In this document: positions 9,784-20,279 of the stretch, one piece after another
How the letters are laid out: the number at the start of each line of letters is the position of its first letter
Position numbering within the stretch: the first letter of the stretch is position 1
NCBI GenBank assembly: GCA_014084085.1
Contig: NPFB01000027.1
Location: 222,904 to 286,903, forward strand
Length of the DNA stretch: 64,000 bases
Origin: Hondaea fermentalgiana
Lineage: Eukaryota; Sar; Bigyra; Thraustochytrida; Thraustochytriidae
Direction of reading: 5' to 3'
The notes under the pieces: generated by a model
The model's input: only the letters and a program-made list of their open reading frames with translations
Databases searched by the model: none
What the model was told of the DNA's origin: nothing
Made by a program: the position numbers and the translations under genes

Positions 9784-12700
9784 CTACATCTTGATGCTAT
9801 CGACGCGCTTGTACTGATCAAGAATGAATTGTGGATACGGCACATTTGGCGCAGGTTTGTCGAGAGGCCACGCAATCGGCACGCGCGGCAGGTCTGTGAG
9901 CTTACATCGGATAAAGCCCGTGCGCGTCGCCATGGCGAGCCATTCGCGCAGCACTGCATCGCTTCCCGAGGGCTCGAAGCTTTGACCCCAGGCCGCAGCG
10001 GAGAACGAAATTGCGGAAGGAAGTTGCGTCTCTGCACCGCTCTGCTTGACCGTGTAATTTGGAGTGAAGCGGTACTGGCGCGATGGCACGACAATGTCCT
10101 CATTTGACACCACAACTGCCGATGTGGGAGGCGCGACGTCGTCGCTCGAGTCCGTAAAGTTGATTGTAAGCTCTGCGGGTGAACAAATCTCGCCCGGTCG
10201 GTTTGCAGAAGCCGTGCACATGTAGACGACCTTGTCACTCGAGGTGATGGCATCGAGTGCACGGACGTCGTTGAATTCTGTTCGCACTCGCGCCGGGAGC
10301 ACCCAGCTTCGCGCAAGACCATCCACGCTGCACGATGCCAAGAGAGTCGGGTGCAGACGCGGGTTGATTGCCGTGGCCGTGACAGCATCGCGGTGCACTC
10401 GAGCGCGACGGAGCGCGCCGTCCTGGAGAGACAAAAAGGACACCTGACCAATGTCGTCACCAATGACGACAAAATCGCTGTTAGCAGGCCACTCGACTGT
10501 TTGCAGGTTGACCCCGCTGGTGATTGACTTTTCCACGACTGGCTGGTGAGGCAATCGCAGGTCCCAGATACGCAAAAAGCGGTCGCGAGAAATAGTGACG
10601 ACCAGATGTTCGTTCTCTGAGCTGCAGGCCATGTCAATGATGCTGCGCGAGGCTGCCGTCTTTCGCGGTCCCTCGTCCATGATGCTCATCTCACTTGCAG
10701 GCAGGGTGAGACGCTGGTGCACGGTGGCTGGAAGAGCACCAGTGCTAATTCCCTTGAGGTCCCAGACGGCGACAGATCCGTCAGAAAGTCCACACAGGAG
10801 AGTGTCCCAAGGTTCCTGCCGTGACCACTGCACACAGGTGCAAGTTGCTGCAAAGGTGGGCGCCGTGGGATCCGTGCTGCCGCTGCTATCGTCAACAAAG
10901 TCGTACGAGAAAACCGTAAGGGCCTTGGCATCAAAGACGGTGGCCGTCGGCTTGCCTCCCGCGGGGTGCTGCAGCGAAGACGGTACGGGCATGGCCAAGA
11001 CGGAAACGGAGCCGTCGGCTGTGGCAATCGCCAAGAGGCCGAGGCGATCCTTGTCGACAGCCTTGGTCGACTTGGTCATAGGGCACCACTGCAGCGCAAG
11101 GACAGAGCCGCACTTTGGATCGAGGCGGACGCAATATGCAAGAGTTGCCGCTCCAACTGCGCGTAGCGACCAGAGCTGAATGGTATTTGTCTCTGGGCGT
11201 TGTGACGGCGGCGCACCAAGCACATCGAGCGTCTCATAGCTGTCGGCTGTACCTACTGCTAAAAGTGAGGCCTGGGCAGGCTTTGGGCCTGCGGCAGGGC
11301 AAAAGTCCATGGCGGTGACGCGGCCGCCAGCATTGATCCAAACGTCGTTGGTTCGCTGTTGCGCCACGGCGGGGAAAACGTCACTCTTTGTGGCAGAGTG
11401 CAAGGGCATCAGGTTAATCCCGACGCCGGGAAGCGCGGTCTGGCAGATGCGACGGCTCGTCTCGTTGTCCATGTCCGTGTAGTCGAACTCGATGGCGTCG
11501 ACCAGGATTTGCAAGGTTTGCCCGCGATTGCAAAGTGTTTGCCACACGGCGGCAGACTCTTCGGGACCGATTGGTGCAAGATTCTCAGGGAGGGCCCAGG
11601 ACGCCAATACCGCATTGGAGGGATTTGCTCCGGCGTTGACATCCCAGGTGTAGAACTCGACGAGGTCGAGAACCTGGGTAGGTTGCGGGTTGTTGTAGGC
11701 ACCGACACGGCGTGATGGCGCTTTGGCGGGGTTGACGATTGGCCTGCGCGCAGCATCGATGCGATCGCGAGCCTGTTGCAGCTGCGCGACGTGCGACTGC
11801 GAGTGTATGGAACTTCCAGAATAGTTGTGCGCCAGTCGCTCGGCGTGCTGCTGGGGATTGTACATTTGCTGTTGCTGTTGCTGCTGCTGGTGCCGCTGCT
11901 GCGCTTGCAATTGCGCGTAGTACTGTTGTTGTTGTTGCTGCTGCTGTTGCTGCTGTTGTCGAAGACGCTCTTGTTGTAGCCGTAGTTGTTCTTGTTGTTG
12001 CTGATAGAGCTGGTGCTGCCGTTGCTGTTGATACTGCTGGTGCTGCTGTTGCTGTTGGTACTGTTGATACTGCTGCGTGTGCTGCTGCTGATGTTGTTGC
12101 TGATGCGGGCTCGCATACGCTTGATGACTGTGCGCAGGCGCCTGGGGTGAGTGCTGCTGATGCTGCTGCTGATGTTGCTGCGAGCCGTAGGGAGATTGGG
12201 AGGCATGGTGCTGCTGATGCATCGACGTGTAGGCGGGTGCTTGTTGAGGCTGCGATACCTGATATGGGTCATATTGTTGCGCTTGCGCTTGCTTGCGCGG
12301 AGTCGGCTTAGAGCAGACGCGGTTGTTGCGATGGTACTTGAGGGCACCGAGTGTTCCGAGCTCCTTGCCGCATTCGTCGCACCGGTAGCGACTTTCGGGA
12401 ATGGGCAGGTTTCCGGAAGATGTTGCAACACCTGCGCCCGCGTTGGCAATTCCCGAATTGCGCACCGCGGCGAGAGAGTTTGCGAGAGCTACAAGGTGAG
12501 GGTTGGCCTGTTTCACAGACTCTGCTTTGAGACAGACAAAGTGGTCGAGATGATACTTGATGGCCTTGGTGGTGGTCATGAGCTTGCCACAGCGACGACA
12601 CTGATACTTGTTTCCATCAACGATGGCCATATCTTGTCTTCTTTGGGCGACAAGATCAACGGGCTGATTGTTCGCGGGCATAGCATTGTCATGCATCTGT

Positions 12701-12863
12701 TGCGAGTAGGCGACCTGACTCACGGGCGAGGACATGGAGGCGCTGCTCGAGCTGCTCCTCTGCGTTCGTTGGGCTTGGCCTCGCATGATCATTTGTCTCG
12801 TGAGCTCCTCGCTTCCGCTTAGGGACTGTAGTCCTGGAATCGAAGGTAGCTGCGAAAGCGCGC

Positions 12864-12904
<41 letters not shown>

Positions 12905-12957
12905 TGTTGTTGTTGCTGCTGCTGCTGCTGGTACGCGTGCTGATCCCGAGCGTCCAT
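9784..12957 (-). CDS. TFIIIC WD40 subunit (GTF3C2/Tfc6-like) with polyQ and two C2HC zinc fingers
   Basis: 1057 residues from the ATG at 12957. A longer frame to 13131 is basic low complexity and was excluded. Residues 10-31 are a run of about 22 Gln. Two fingers follow, CRRCGKLMTTTKAIKYHLDHFVC and the similar CDECGKELG...YHRNNRVC, each fitting C-x2-C-x12-H-x5-C. Then about 230 residues are dominated by Gln, His and Tyr. The C-terminal half is a beta-propeller with WD-type blades (AVWDLKG, LRIWDLRLP). It opens with INAGGRVTAMDFCP, which matches the start of the GTF3C2 propeller (the …GG.VWALDWCP type). GTF3C2/Tfc6 belongs to the TFIIIC module that binds the B box of tRNA genes for RNA polymerase III. 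The finger assignment and the propeller are seen; the subunit identity is inference from memory of family motifs. Confidence 0.68.
12865..12930 (-). repeat. CAG/CAA polyglutamine-encoding repeat
   Basis: 22 consecutive Gln codons on the minus strand (12 CAG, then mixed CAG/CAA), coding the N-terminal polyQ of the TFIIIC-like protein. Further mixed CAG/CAA tracts in the same gene lie at about 11860-12180. Confidence 0.9.
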
Positions 12958-14967
12958 GGTTTCTCTATGTTGACGACGAAGACGCAATCGTCGTGCACTC
13001 TTTCCTTTGCTCTGGACGGCTCGACTTGGCTTGGTTTCGCTTTGTTTCGCTTTGTTTCGCTTCGCTTTGCCCTCCCCCACCCTTGCCACGCTCGCGCGCG
13101 GTGCCGCCACGAGCTCCAAGACACGTAGCAAGCCACGACAGTTGGCTTGTTGAGGAAATGAAATGAATCGAAGGGAGAGACGAGGGGAAAAATAAATAAA
13201 TACTAGATGGGGTGGTGGGTAGCCCAGGATAAGATGAAGATTTCAGGATTTACCTAACTTGCTGTTGCTTGAATGTGGGTCGTAGCAGGGGTCGGTCGGT
13301 CTTCTGTGGCCGCCCGCCGGGCATGAGGAATATCTCGTTCGTAGCTCAAGTTTATGCCGTAGCGCAATTTTGGACGCGTGTTGGGTTGTTTTCCCGTTGC
13401 ACTCCAAATAGCACCCTGTGAAAATATCGCCATTGTTACAGATGAACTTATAGTTGAACAAGCAGCAGCTCGTAAGCGAAAAACCAGAGCCTACATAGAC
13501 TTGCTTTTGGGGCTGGGTCATGTTGGAATATTGCCTCTGTACGGAGAAGGTCAGCAAGATCACGCACACACACAAACAGCTTTCTTAAATTACCATTGCT
13601 CCAAAGCATTCATTTCTTTTTGATGCCGGAAAAGAGAAAGGACAAATACACGCTGCACTTTCACAACATTGTGCTTTTCTTTCTGACGAAGATCATGGAG
13701 GTCGAGAGGCCGCACAGGCCTTCTCTACATTTGCGCACACATCTCCACGCACTCCTTGTTTATCACACGCTGCAGTTGCTGTTGCTGACGAAGACGACTC
13801 CCAAATTTCGTCCCTCCCTTTGCATCAGCAGCAGAAACGTTCGGCACCCTGCGACTGCGAGCGAGACTCTCCGACACGAAACTGGGAATAAGCCAATGCG
13901 GCGAGTACGCGCATGCTCAAGTATTCTGCGTCAAAAAGCAGCCGCATCTCCTTGCCGCGCCTTTCTTTGCACCGGCCGCGATGACAAAGGTATGTTACAC
14001 CGCCAGCTTCCTCCTCCTCTTCCTCGGCCTTGCCTGCGTCCGCCGCGTGCGTTGAGGTCGTAGAAAAGCAAGCAGCGTATTATTCAGGTCAGTCCGGACT
14101 CCTCACCCAAGCCACGGCTGCGCAAGAAGTAGCAGCACCTGCCGCAACACGATCTGCGCTCGCCGCTGTCGCGTCTCGCGCAGCGAGCCTCCGGGCACTC
14201 GTGGCGCTGCAGCCTTCCTCCCGCTCGCCGCAGCTGCTGCAGCTAGCTAGCTAGCTAGGTGCTGGCGGTGGCGTCCTTCGTGTCGTGGCATCACACATCC
14301 CCATCATCATCACCACCACCATCCTCCTCCATCACTCCATCACTCCAGCCGCCACGCCCCAGCCTGCGGCACGGCTGCGCCCCTGCTGCACTGCGCTGCC
14401 GCCGGCCGTGCGTGCGTGCGTGCGGGCGGTCGGAGGGCGGGTTCCGACGCTCCTCCATCGAGGCCGTCACGATCTGCGGTGCTCGCGTCGCAGGCGCAGA
14501 ACACGGAATCAGGAAAGAAGGAAAGAAAGCAAGAAAGAAACAAAGGAAGGAGAAAGAACGTTCTCCGCCCCGCGCCTGCTCGCGCCGCGGAAGCGTTCCG
14601 CCTCGCGGCTCGTGAAGGCGCGCCGAGAGAGACGGAGGCGCCGCAGTCAGACAGGCAGAGAGACAGGCAGGCTGAGAGACAAGACAAGACAAGACAGACG
14701 AGGCCAAGACGCCGAGCAAAACAAACTCGCAACCCGAGCGAGCGCACGCGACCCGAGCGAGCGCGGCAGCGGCGGAGACGGCGGCGGAAGGCGAGCGCGC
14801 GCGCGCACGAGCGGCGCGGAAGGAAGGCGGCGCGGACGGAGCGGCGCGGAGGCGCGGCGAGGAGCGGCGACGTCGCCTCGGGCTGGCGGCCACGCCTTTT
14901 CCGGAGCTCGTCGGGATTAGATAGATCGAGCGCGGCGCGGGAAGCGGAGGCTGCGCGCCGAGGCACG
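12958..14967. other. 2 kb intergenic region, no supported gene
   Basis: Divergent promoter space between the TFIIIC-like gene and NFS1. Open frames on both strands are low-complexity Arg/Ser/Ala-rich translations of GC-rich DNA. A short ATG frame at 13981 (24 codons, hydrophobic core, then stop) could be an upstream ORF or an exon end followed by GTATGT, but nothing confirms it. Purine-rich repeats (AGAC/ACAGGCAG types) lie at about 14510-14700, just 5' of NFS1. Confidence 0.5.
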
Positions 14968-16350
14968 ATGAGCATGGCGCTCGTGAAGAGGACGGCGACG
15001 CCGCTGGCGCGGGCGGCGGGGCGCGCGGCGCCGCGGCTGGCGGCGGCGATGTCGACGACGATGGAGACGTCGACGGTGCCGCCGTCCGCGACGGTGCTGG
15101 ACGACTCGAAGTTCTCGATCAAGGGACAGGCGCTGGAGGGCAGGCCCGCGTACCTGGACTTCCAGGCCACGACGCCCATGGACCCGCGCGTGGTGGACGC
15201 GATGCTGCCCTTCATGACGGACAACTTTGGCAACCCGCACTCGCGCACCCACGAGTACGGCTGGCTCGCGGAGCAGGCCGTCGAGCAGGCACGCGCCGAT
15301 GTCGCCAAGGTGATCGGCGCCACCGCCAAGGAGATCGTCTTCACCTCGGGCGCGACAGAGGCCAACAACATGGCCATCAAGGGCGTGGCGCACTTTTACC
15401 GCAAGCGCAAGAACCACATTATCACCACGCAGACCGAGCACAAGTGCGTGCTCGACTCGTGCCGCGTGCTCGAGAGCGAGGGCTTCGAGGTGACCTACCT
15501 CCCCGTGCAGGAGAATGGCCTTTTGGACCCGCAGCTTCTCAAAGACACCATCCGCAAAGAGACCTCGATCGTTTCTGTCATGGGTGTAAACAACGAGATT
15601 GGCGTCGTTCAGCCTCTCAAGGAGATTGGCGAGATCTGCCGTGCCAACAAGACCTTTTTCCATACGGACATTGCCCAGATGTTCGGCAAGATGCCCATTA
15701 ACGCTGATGAGATCAAGGCCGACCTCATGTCGATCTCGGGCCACAAGATTTACGGCCCCAAGGGCATTGGCGCCCTCTATGTGCGCCGTCGCCCCCGCGT
15801 GCGTCTCGAGCCGGTCATCAACGGCGGTGGCCAGGAGCGCGGTCTGCGCAGCGGCACGCTCTCGCCCCCCCTCGTGGTCGGTCTCGGCGCTGCGGCCCGT
15901 GTGGCCATGGAGGAGATGGAGAACGACGAGCGCTGGGTGCGCTTCCTCAGCGATCGCCTGTACGACGGCATCACCTCGCAGCTTGACCAGGTCATTCTCA
16001 ATGGTGACCGCGAGCACCGCTACCCGGGCAACCTGAACCTCTCGTTCGCCTACGTCGAGGGCGAGTCTCTGCTCATGGCCCTCAAGAACATTGCTGTTTC
16101 CTCGGGATCCGCGTGCACGTCGGCTTCCCTCGAGCCTTCGTACGTTCTGCGCGCTATTGGCGTCGACGAGGAGCTGGCACACACCTCGATTCGCTTCGGC
16201 CTTGGCCGCTTTACCACCGTTGAGGAAGTCGACATGGCCGTCGACCTCTGTGTCAAGCATGTCAGCCGATTGCGTGAGATGTCCCCGCTCTGGGAGATGG
16301 TTCAGGAGGGCATCGACCTCAAGTCCATCAAGTGGAGCCAGGATCACTAA
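14968..16350 (+). CDS. NFS1: Cysteine desulfurase NFS1 (mitochondrial IscS type)
   Basis: 460 residues, close to the usual 450-460 for eukaryotic NFS1. The first roughly 35 residues are Arg/Ala-rich with almost no acidic residues ([20 protein letters not shown]), as in a mitochondrial presequence. A PLP type-I fold follows: [38 protein letters not shown], and [12 protein letters not shown] with Lys260 as the PLP lysine. The mobile-loop catalytic cysteine is Cys383 in [10 protein letters not shown]. The C-terminal …[26 protein letters not shown] matches the conserved NFS1 tail that contacts ISCU. It takes sulfur from L-cysteine for Fe-S cluster assembly and tRNA thiolation. The ATG at 14968 was chosen because the frame further 5' is repetitive and opens at a non-ATG codon. 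Coding GC is higher than in the flanking genes. Confidence 0.96.
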   Translation: MSMALVKRTATPLARAAGRAAPRLAAAMSTTMETSTVPPSATVLDDSKFSIKGQALEGRPAYLDFQATTPMDPRVVDAMLPFMTDNFGNPHSRTHEYGWLAEQAVEQARADVAKVIGATAKEIVFTSGATEANNMAIKGVAHFYRKRKNHIITTQTEHKCVLDSCRVLESEGFEVTYLPVQENGLLDPQLLKDTIRKETSIVSVMGVNNEIGVVQPLKEIGEICRANKTFFHTDIAQMFGKMPINADEIKADLMSISGHKIYGPKGIGALYVRRRPRVRLEPVINGGGQERGLRSGTLSPPLVVGLGAAARVAMEEMENDERWVRFLSDRLYDGITSQLDQVILNGDREHRYPGNLNLSFAYVEGESLLMALKNIAVSSGSACTSASLEPSYVLRAIGVDEELAHTSIRFGLGRFTTVEEVDMAVDLCVKHVSRLREMSPLWEMVQEGIDLKSIKWSQDH

Positions 16351-17414
16351 GTGAAGATTGCCGTCTTGGTTGGACACGAATCGAAAGGCACCGCGTCGAA
16401 AGACTTGTTGTGAATTCGTTCTGACCTGCTATCGAATCGGGAGAGATTGACCTACGCATGTGGTCGTCATTATTGTGCCAGATTGCGCGTGGTCGTTCCT
16501 TTTCGCTGGTGGATAAAGAAAGGCTTTTTTTTGCCGTCCAGTTTTGGGCTTGGGAATAATACCCTTTCCCAACCCCACCCCTTCAACTATCCAATTTTTT
16601 TTTATCTTGCAACAACCAAAGTAGCTTTGCAAGAAGAACAGAAGAAAGAAGTAAGAATATCGTGATAATGCGAGAGAATGCTGCTTTGCCGGAGAACTTG
16701 TGGCGCACCCTACTCCTACTTTGACGAGAACCCCATCGTGCCTGCCAGAATTTGATGATCTGCTGAGAAGCAATTTTCGGTCATGGCAAGGGATGAAGCT
16801 TAGTTGCTATGGGCCTAGTTTCGAACCAGGCCTTGGTAAGGAGGTAGGTTCTTCTAGCTAATATTTCGGCACCTTGAGCCCTCGGAAACTAGCCCATCTC
16901 AAAGGAGACTCTGCTTTTGGCCGAGCAAAAACGTTAATACCTGTCACACGAATTTGAAAAAGTCCTATCAGGCCTAATCACGGGGCAGATCCATTCAGCG
17001 AGTTTCCGAGCAAACTTGCTGGAGAAGCTAGGTGCGCCGCACAAACCTTTTTACCGAATTGCGAAGTCAAACAAGGTAGGCTATGACCAAGTAGGCCAAA
17101 GCTTCTCACTCCTTTTACCATGGGGCTTAGTTGCCGCGCTTCAGTGAAGAACCTTGATTTCTAGATAAAATGAAAAATAAGAAAAGATAAAAGAGACGTG
17201 GACGTTTTTTTCTCCATTTCCTTTCCATGAAAAGACCTTTCCTGTCACAGCTTTTTTGAAGGCAACTGCCGTGATCGAACTTGTTGATGATGACCTACTG
17301 CAGGCTAGCAAGTTCAGGCTTAATTTAACCAAGCTTGCGCGTCGCAAGACGCACGTGACACATTTATCAAAGTTGAAACAAATTGACAGCAAGGCTCTAC
17401 CTACCTATACCTAC
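16351..17414. other. 1 kb convergent intergenic region with an inverted repeat
   Basis: Lies between the tail-to-tail NFS1 and anoctamin genes and is visibly more AT-rich than either. No gene is supported. It holds an inverted repeat (16809-16824 with 16882-16896, see separate entry) and a short direct repeat GCTTAGTTGC at about 16798 and 17127. Confidence 0.5.
16809..16896. repeat. Inverted repeat able to form a stem with a 57-base loop
   Basis: The arm ATGGGCCTAGTTTCGA (16809-16824) pairs with TCGGAAACTAGCCCAT (16882-16896 region), with only a bulge or two across roughly 15 pairs. It sits in the AT-richer spacer downstream of NFS1. It could be a structured 3' UTR element or the remnant of a small mobile element. 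No polymerase III boxes or Sm site were recognised. Confidence 0.45.
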
Positions 17415-20279
17415 CTACATGTTGAGGAAGCGGCGGAACTCGTTCAGTGTGATGGTACCGTCACCATCAACATCCAGAGAGTTAACGAGAATGGTAAGCT
17501 CGTAGCGAGAAAGGTGCTCGCCGAGCGGGGTAGCCAAGAGCGCCTTGCGCAGCTCCTTAAGCGACAAAGTCTTGTTGTTGTTGGTATCAGCCTCCTGGAA
17601 GATGTCCTCGATAGTGCTGTCCGGCATTGAAGTTCGAATGAGCTCGGAGGTGCGGGCAGTGAGCTGGAGAATGAAAGGATCGACATTCTCGATGGTGCGA
17701 GCGACAGTGTATTTGCGAGAAAGTCGCTTGAGCTCAGCCTCCGTAAGAGCTTCATCGTCGGGCTCCTGCATAAAGACCTTGCGCGTGATAAACTCCTGGC
17801 GCTTGAGCTGGATCGCGACCTCGACAGGAACGTCGGGCACCATAAAGTCAATGATGACCTTGAGGGTAAGCACGGCACCGACAAAGAGGACCCAGAGCCA
17901 GACGCGACGGGCTTCCTCGTCTTCATCAAACTTGAGGATCGTGGACGAGAAGAGGATGACACTGGCGTTCGAAAGCACCGCGACAAAGCCCATGATGGAG
18001 AAGATCTTGCGCCAGGTGCCGATATCCTCGGCGACCTCGAGGGCGGGGCGACGGCTGAGAATGCAGACCTTGTAGGAGTCAACACGGACCTCGATAAAGT
18101 TGTTGATGAGGGCAAGAAGCGGCGCAATGGGGAAGGCAGCAACGAAAAGCGAGACGTAGCCAAACTGGATAGCCAGCTCAAGGTAGTCATCAAAGGGGGA
18201 CTCGTAGAACTTGAGGTAGAACTGGTACTCTACCGGGGACTTCATGCGCTGGCGCACGGCCATGTTCTCCAAGTCAATGTCCATTTTCTCCTCGTCATCT
18301 TCTGCCACATCGACGGACTGCTTGTGGACGCCAAGGGCATTGCCCATCTCGTCGAAGCCGGCCTGCACATCGTCGGCGGCCTGCTTGGCCTTCTTGGCAA
18401 TCGCCTTGGCGTGCGCACGAATGTCGAGAATCTTCTTCACATAGGCCATGATGATAGGGATACCGACCTCCTGGATGTTGTTGACGAAGATCTGCGTGCC
18501 AAAGATAATAAAGAGCGAGTACGCGAGCGAGCCGTAGCAAACGTCGGCGTTGACAATCAGCTCCTTTTCGTCATCCGTGGCGGCGTTGGCGAGCAATTCC
18601 TCGGCTGAAGCGACGCAAAGTTGGGTGATGCCGAGAATGTCGCTGCCACTCTTGATGAAGGCAAAGTACGTGAGCGTAGCGTAAGAGTTGACAAAGGAAA
18701 AGACAAAAGTCTTGGTGATGAGAGCGTCTTCCCACTGAATGTTGGTGCGCCAGTTCTCCCAGTTCGTGAGCCAGCGCGCAACGAGCTTGTACACGTTACC
18801 GAGAATGAGAATCACGACTGCGTTGACCACAAGAGCGAGCTGCGGGGCAACGGAAGCAGGAATAATGCCGGTGCTGAACTCTGTCGAAGATGCGACAACC
18901 TTGAGCACAAGAATGCCTGTAATGGCGGCAATGACGACGACAATGGACGCGGCAATGACAGACGCAGAGACAAAGAGCTTCGAGAACAGGCTGGTCTTGG
19001 AGTAGTACTCGATCGGCTCGCCGTTGGTAGGGTCCGGGATAATATGCGTGGCCTTGAACTGTACGCGGTTGCTCGTCTCCTTTTCGTAGTTGCTCGTGCC
19101 CCATCGAAGAGCGAAGCGAGCTTCCTTGCGCTTCCAGAACTCGATGAGCACAGAGGCCCAGAGAGCGATGAAGAGGGCAAAGAAGGGCGCCTCGGGGACC
19201 TGGGTGTACAGCTCTGTCTCGTAGACCGTTTTGTTAAAGAGCTGACCGTTCTCCAGCGTGACGGTGACATTCGACGCGATGAGCTCGGCGGTTCCGGAAC
19301 CAACAATGTTGAAGCTTCCAGTGTCTGCATTGAGCTGGATCATCTGGTGAATGAAGATGACGGTGCCAATTACGGCAGGCGGTACGAGCCAGAGCGTGTA
19401 GTGGCCAAGAAAGGCAAAGTAAAGTGCGATCTTCTCGCCTGCATAGTTGCGGATCTCCTCGAGGGGCTGCTGCCATGGCATTCGCGTGGGCTTGTTCCAC
19501 TCCTCAAAGAGCTTGTCCGGGGTGAGCTCCTTTGACAGAGCGCGAGCAGTGCCGAGCTGCAGAGGGTACGACGCCAGGAGGACCTTTTTGTAGGTGAGCT
19601 TCTTGACGTCAAGGAAGGCGCCGGCAAGGCCATGCTCGGGATCCTTGAGCTTGGTGCGCGTGAGGATTTTACCCAAAAGCTTGATTCGATCGGCCGGACG
19701 GAGAATCGTGCCGTCTTCGTAGGTCTTGTAGACCTGAACGCCGTGCTCGTTAAGGATACGATGCTCCCAGGCGTCGTTGTAGCGGACGTGAATGTCCTTC
19801 CAGGGGCTCAGCGAGGTCTGCTGGCGAATGTACTTGGCAACCTGGGTCTGGTCCATGTCGTGCCACTGGTTGTCGATGCCCTTGTACTTGAACTCTCCTG
19901 GTACCTCGACCGAGGGCGGGAACGGAAAGTCGAGGTAGAGCGGGGCGCGTTGCGGCTCGGCGGTCTCGGCAATGATCTTGAGGTTCTTCTCATCGCACTT
20001 GAGCCTGTACTCTTGAATATCTGCCTCCTTGAGAAGGCGTCCGTCGGTGGCGCCGACCTTGCAGAAGATCTGGAGCTTGGTGCTGCTGTAAAAGAGGATG
20101 GTGTGCAGCCCTGCTGCGGCCAAGTCTCCGAGGATGGCCTCCCGCGCGGCCTCGACTTCCTCTGCCTTTTTGCCCGAGGGCACCGGGAACACGAGGCAAT
20201 ACAGCCACGAGATGCCGTCCACGCGATCGGCCTCGACCTCCTCCTGCGACTTTAGGGGATCCTCATCCTTGTCGCCCAT
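17415..20279 (-). CDS. Anoctamin/TMEM16 family membrane protein with C-terminal EF-hand pair
   Basis: 954 residues from the ATG at 20279; the nine codons upstream start at GTG. The N-terminal 230 residues are a cytosolic anoctamin dimerisation-like region. The membrane core begins with NYAGEKIALYFAFLGHYTLW and includes FALFIALWASVLIEFWKRKEARFALRWG, YKLVARWLTNWEN, and YLELAIQFGYVSLFVAAFPIAP followed by ALINNFIEVRVDSYK. In family terms the last two carry the calcium site (E/D in TM7, E and D in TM8), and Asp-x-x-Glu and Glu-x-x-x-Asp are present here. Family members are calcium-activated chloride channels or phospholipid scramblases; which one cannot be told. The last 75 residues add two EF-hand loops, DTNNNKTLSLKE and DVDGDGTITLNE, both with canonical acidic positions. 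That addition is not part of the usual animal anoctamin layout. Confidence 0.9.
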   Translation of the reverse strand: MGDKDEDPLKSQEEVEADRVDGISWLYCLVFPVPSGKKAEEVEAAREAILGDLAAAGLHTILFYSSTKLQIFCKVGATDGRLLKEADIQEYRLKCDEKNLKIIAETAEPQRAPLYLDFPFPPSVEVPGEFKYKGIDNQWHDMDQTQVAKYIRQQTSLSPWKDIHVRYNDAWEHRILNEHGVQVYKTYEDGTILRPADRIKLLGKILTRTKLKDPEHGLAGAFLDVKKLTYKKVLLASYPLQLGTARALSKELTPDKLFEEWNKPTRMPWQQPLEEIRNYAGEKIALYFAFLGHYTLWLVPPAVIGTVIFIHQMIQLNADTGSFNIVGSGTAELIASNVTVTLENGQLFNKTVYETELYTQVPEAPFFALFIALWASVLIEFWKRKEARFALRWGTSNYEKETSNRVQFKATHIIPDPTNGEPIEYYSKTSLFSKLFVSASVIAASIVVVIAAITGILVLKVVASSTEFSTGIIPASVAPQLALVVNAVVILILGNVYKLVARWLTNWENWRTNIQWEDALITKTFVFSFVNSYATLTYFAFIKSGSDILGITQLCVASAEELLANAATDDEKELIVNADVCYGSLAYSLFIIFGTQIFVNNIQEVGIPIIMAYVKKILDIRAHAKAIAKKAKQAADDVQAGFDEMGNALGVHKQSVDVAEDDEEKMDIDLENMAVRQRMKSPVEYQFYLKFYESPFDDYLELAIQFGYVSLFVAAFPIAPLLALINNFIEVRVDSYKVCILSRRPALEVAEDIGTWRKIFSIMGFVAVLSNASVILFSSTILKFDEDEEARRVWLWVLFVGAVLTLKVIIDFMVPDVPVEVAIQLKRQEFITRKVFMQEPDDEALTEAELKRLSRKYTVARTIENVDPFILQLTARTSELIRTSMPDSTIEDIFQEADTNNNKTLSLKELRKALLATPLGEHLSRYELTILVNSLDVDGDGTITLNEFRRFLNM

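Noticed and set aside
13981..14055. 24-codon ATG frame with a signal-peptide-like core
   Set aside because: Too short, no downstream exon in phase, no other support.
14285..14966. Long open frames on both strands, including an N-terminal extension of NFS1
   Set aside because: Composition is repeat-driven, the frame opens at a non-ATG codon, and a normal mitochondrial presequence starts at 14968.
16814..16832. TTTCGAACC sequence resembling a tRNA T-arm
   Set aside because: The stem has a mismatch, the loop is not the T-loop consensus, and no acceptor stem or D-arm could be placed around it.
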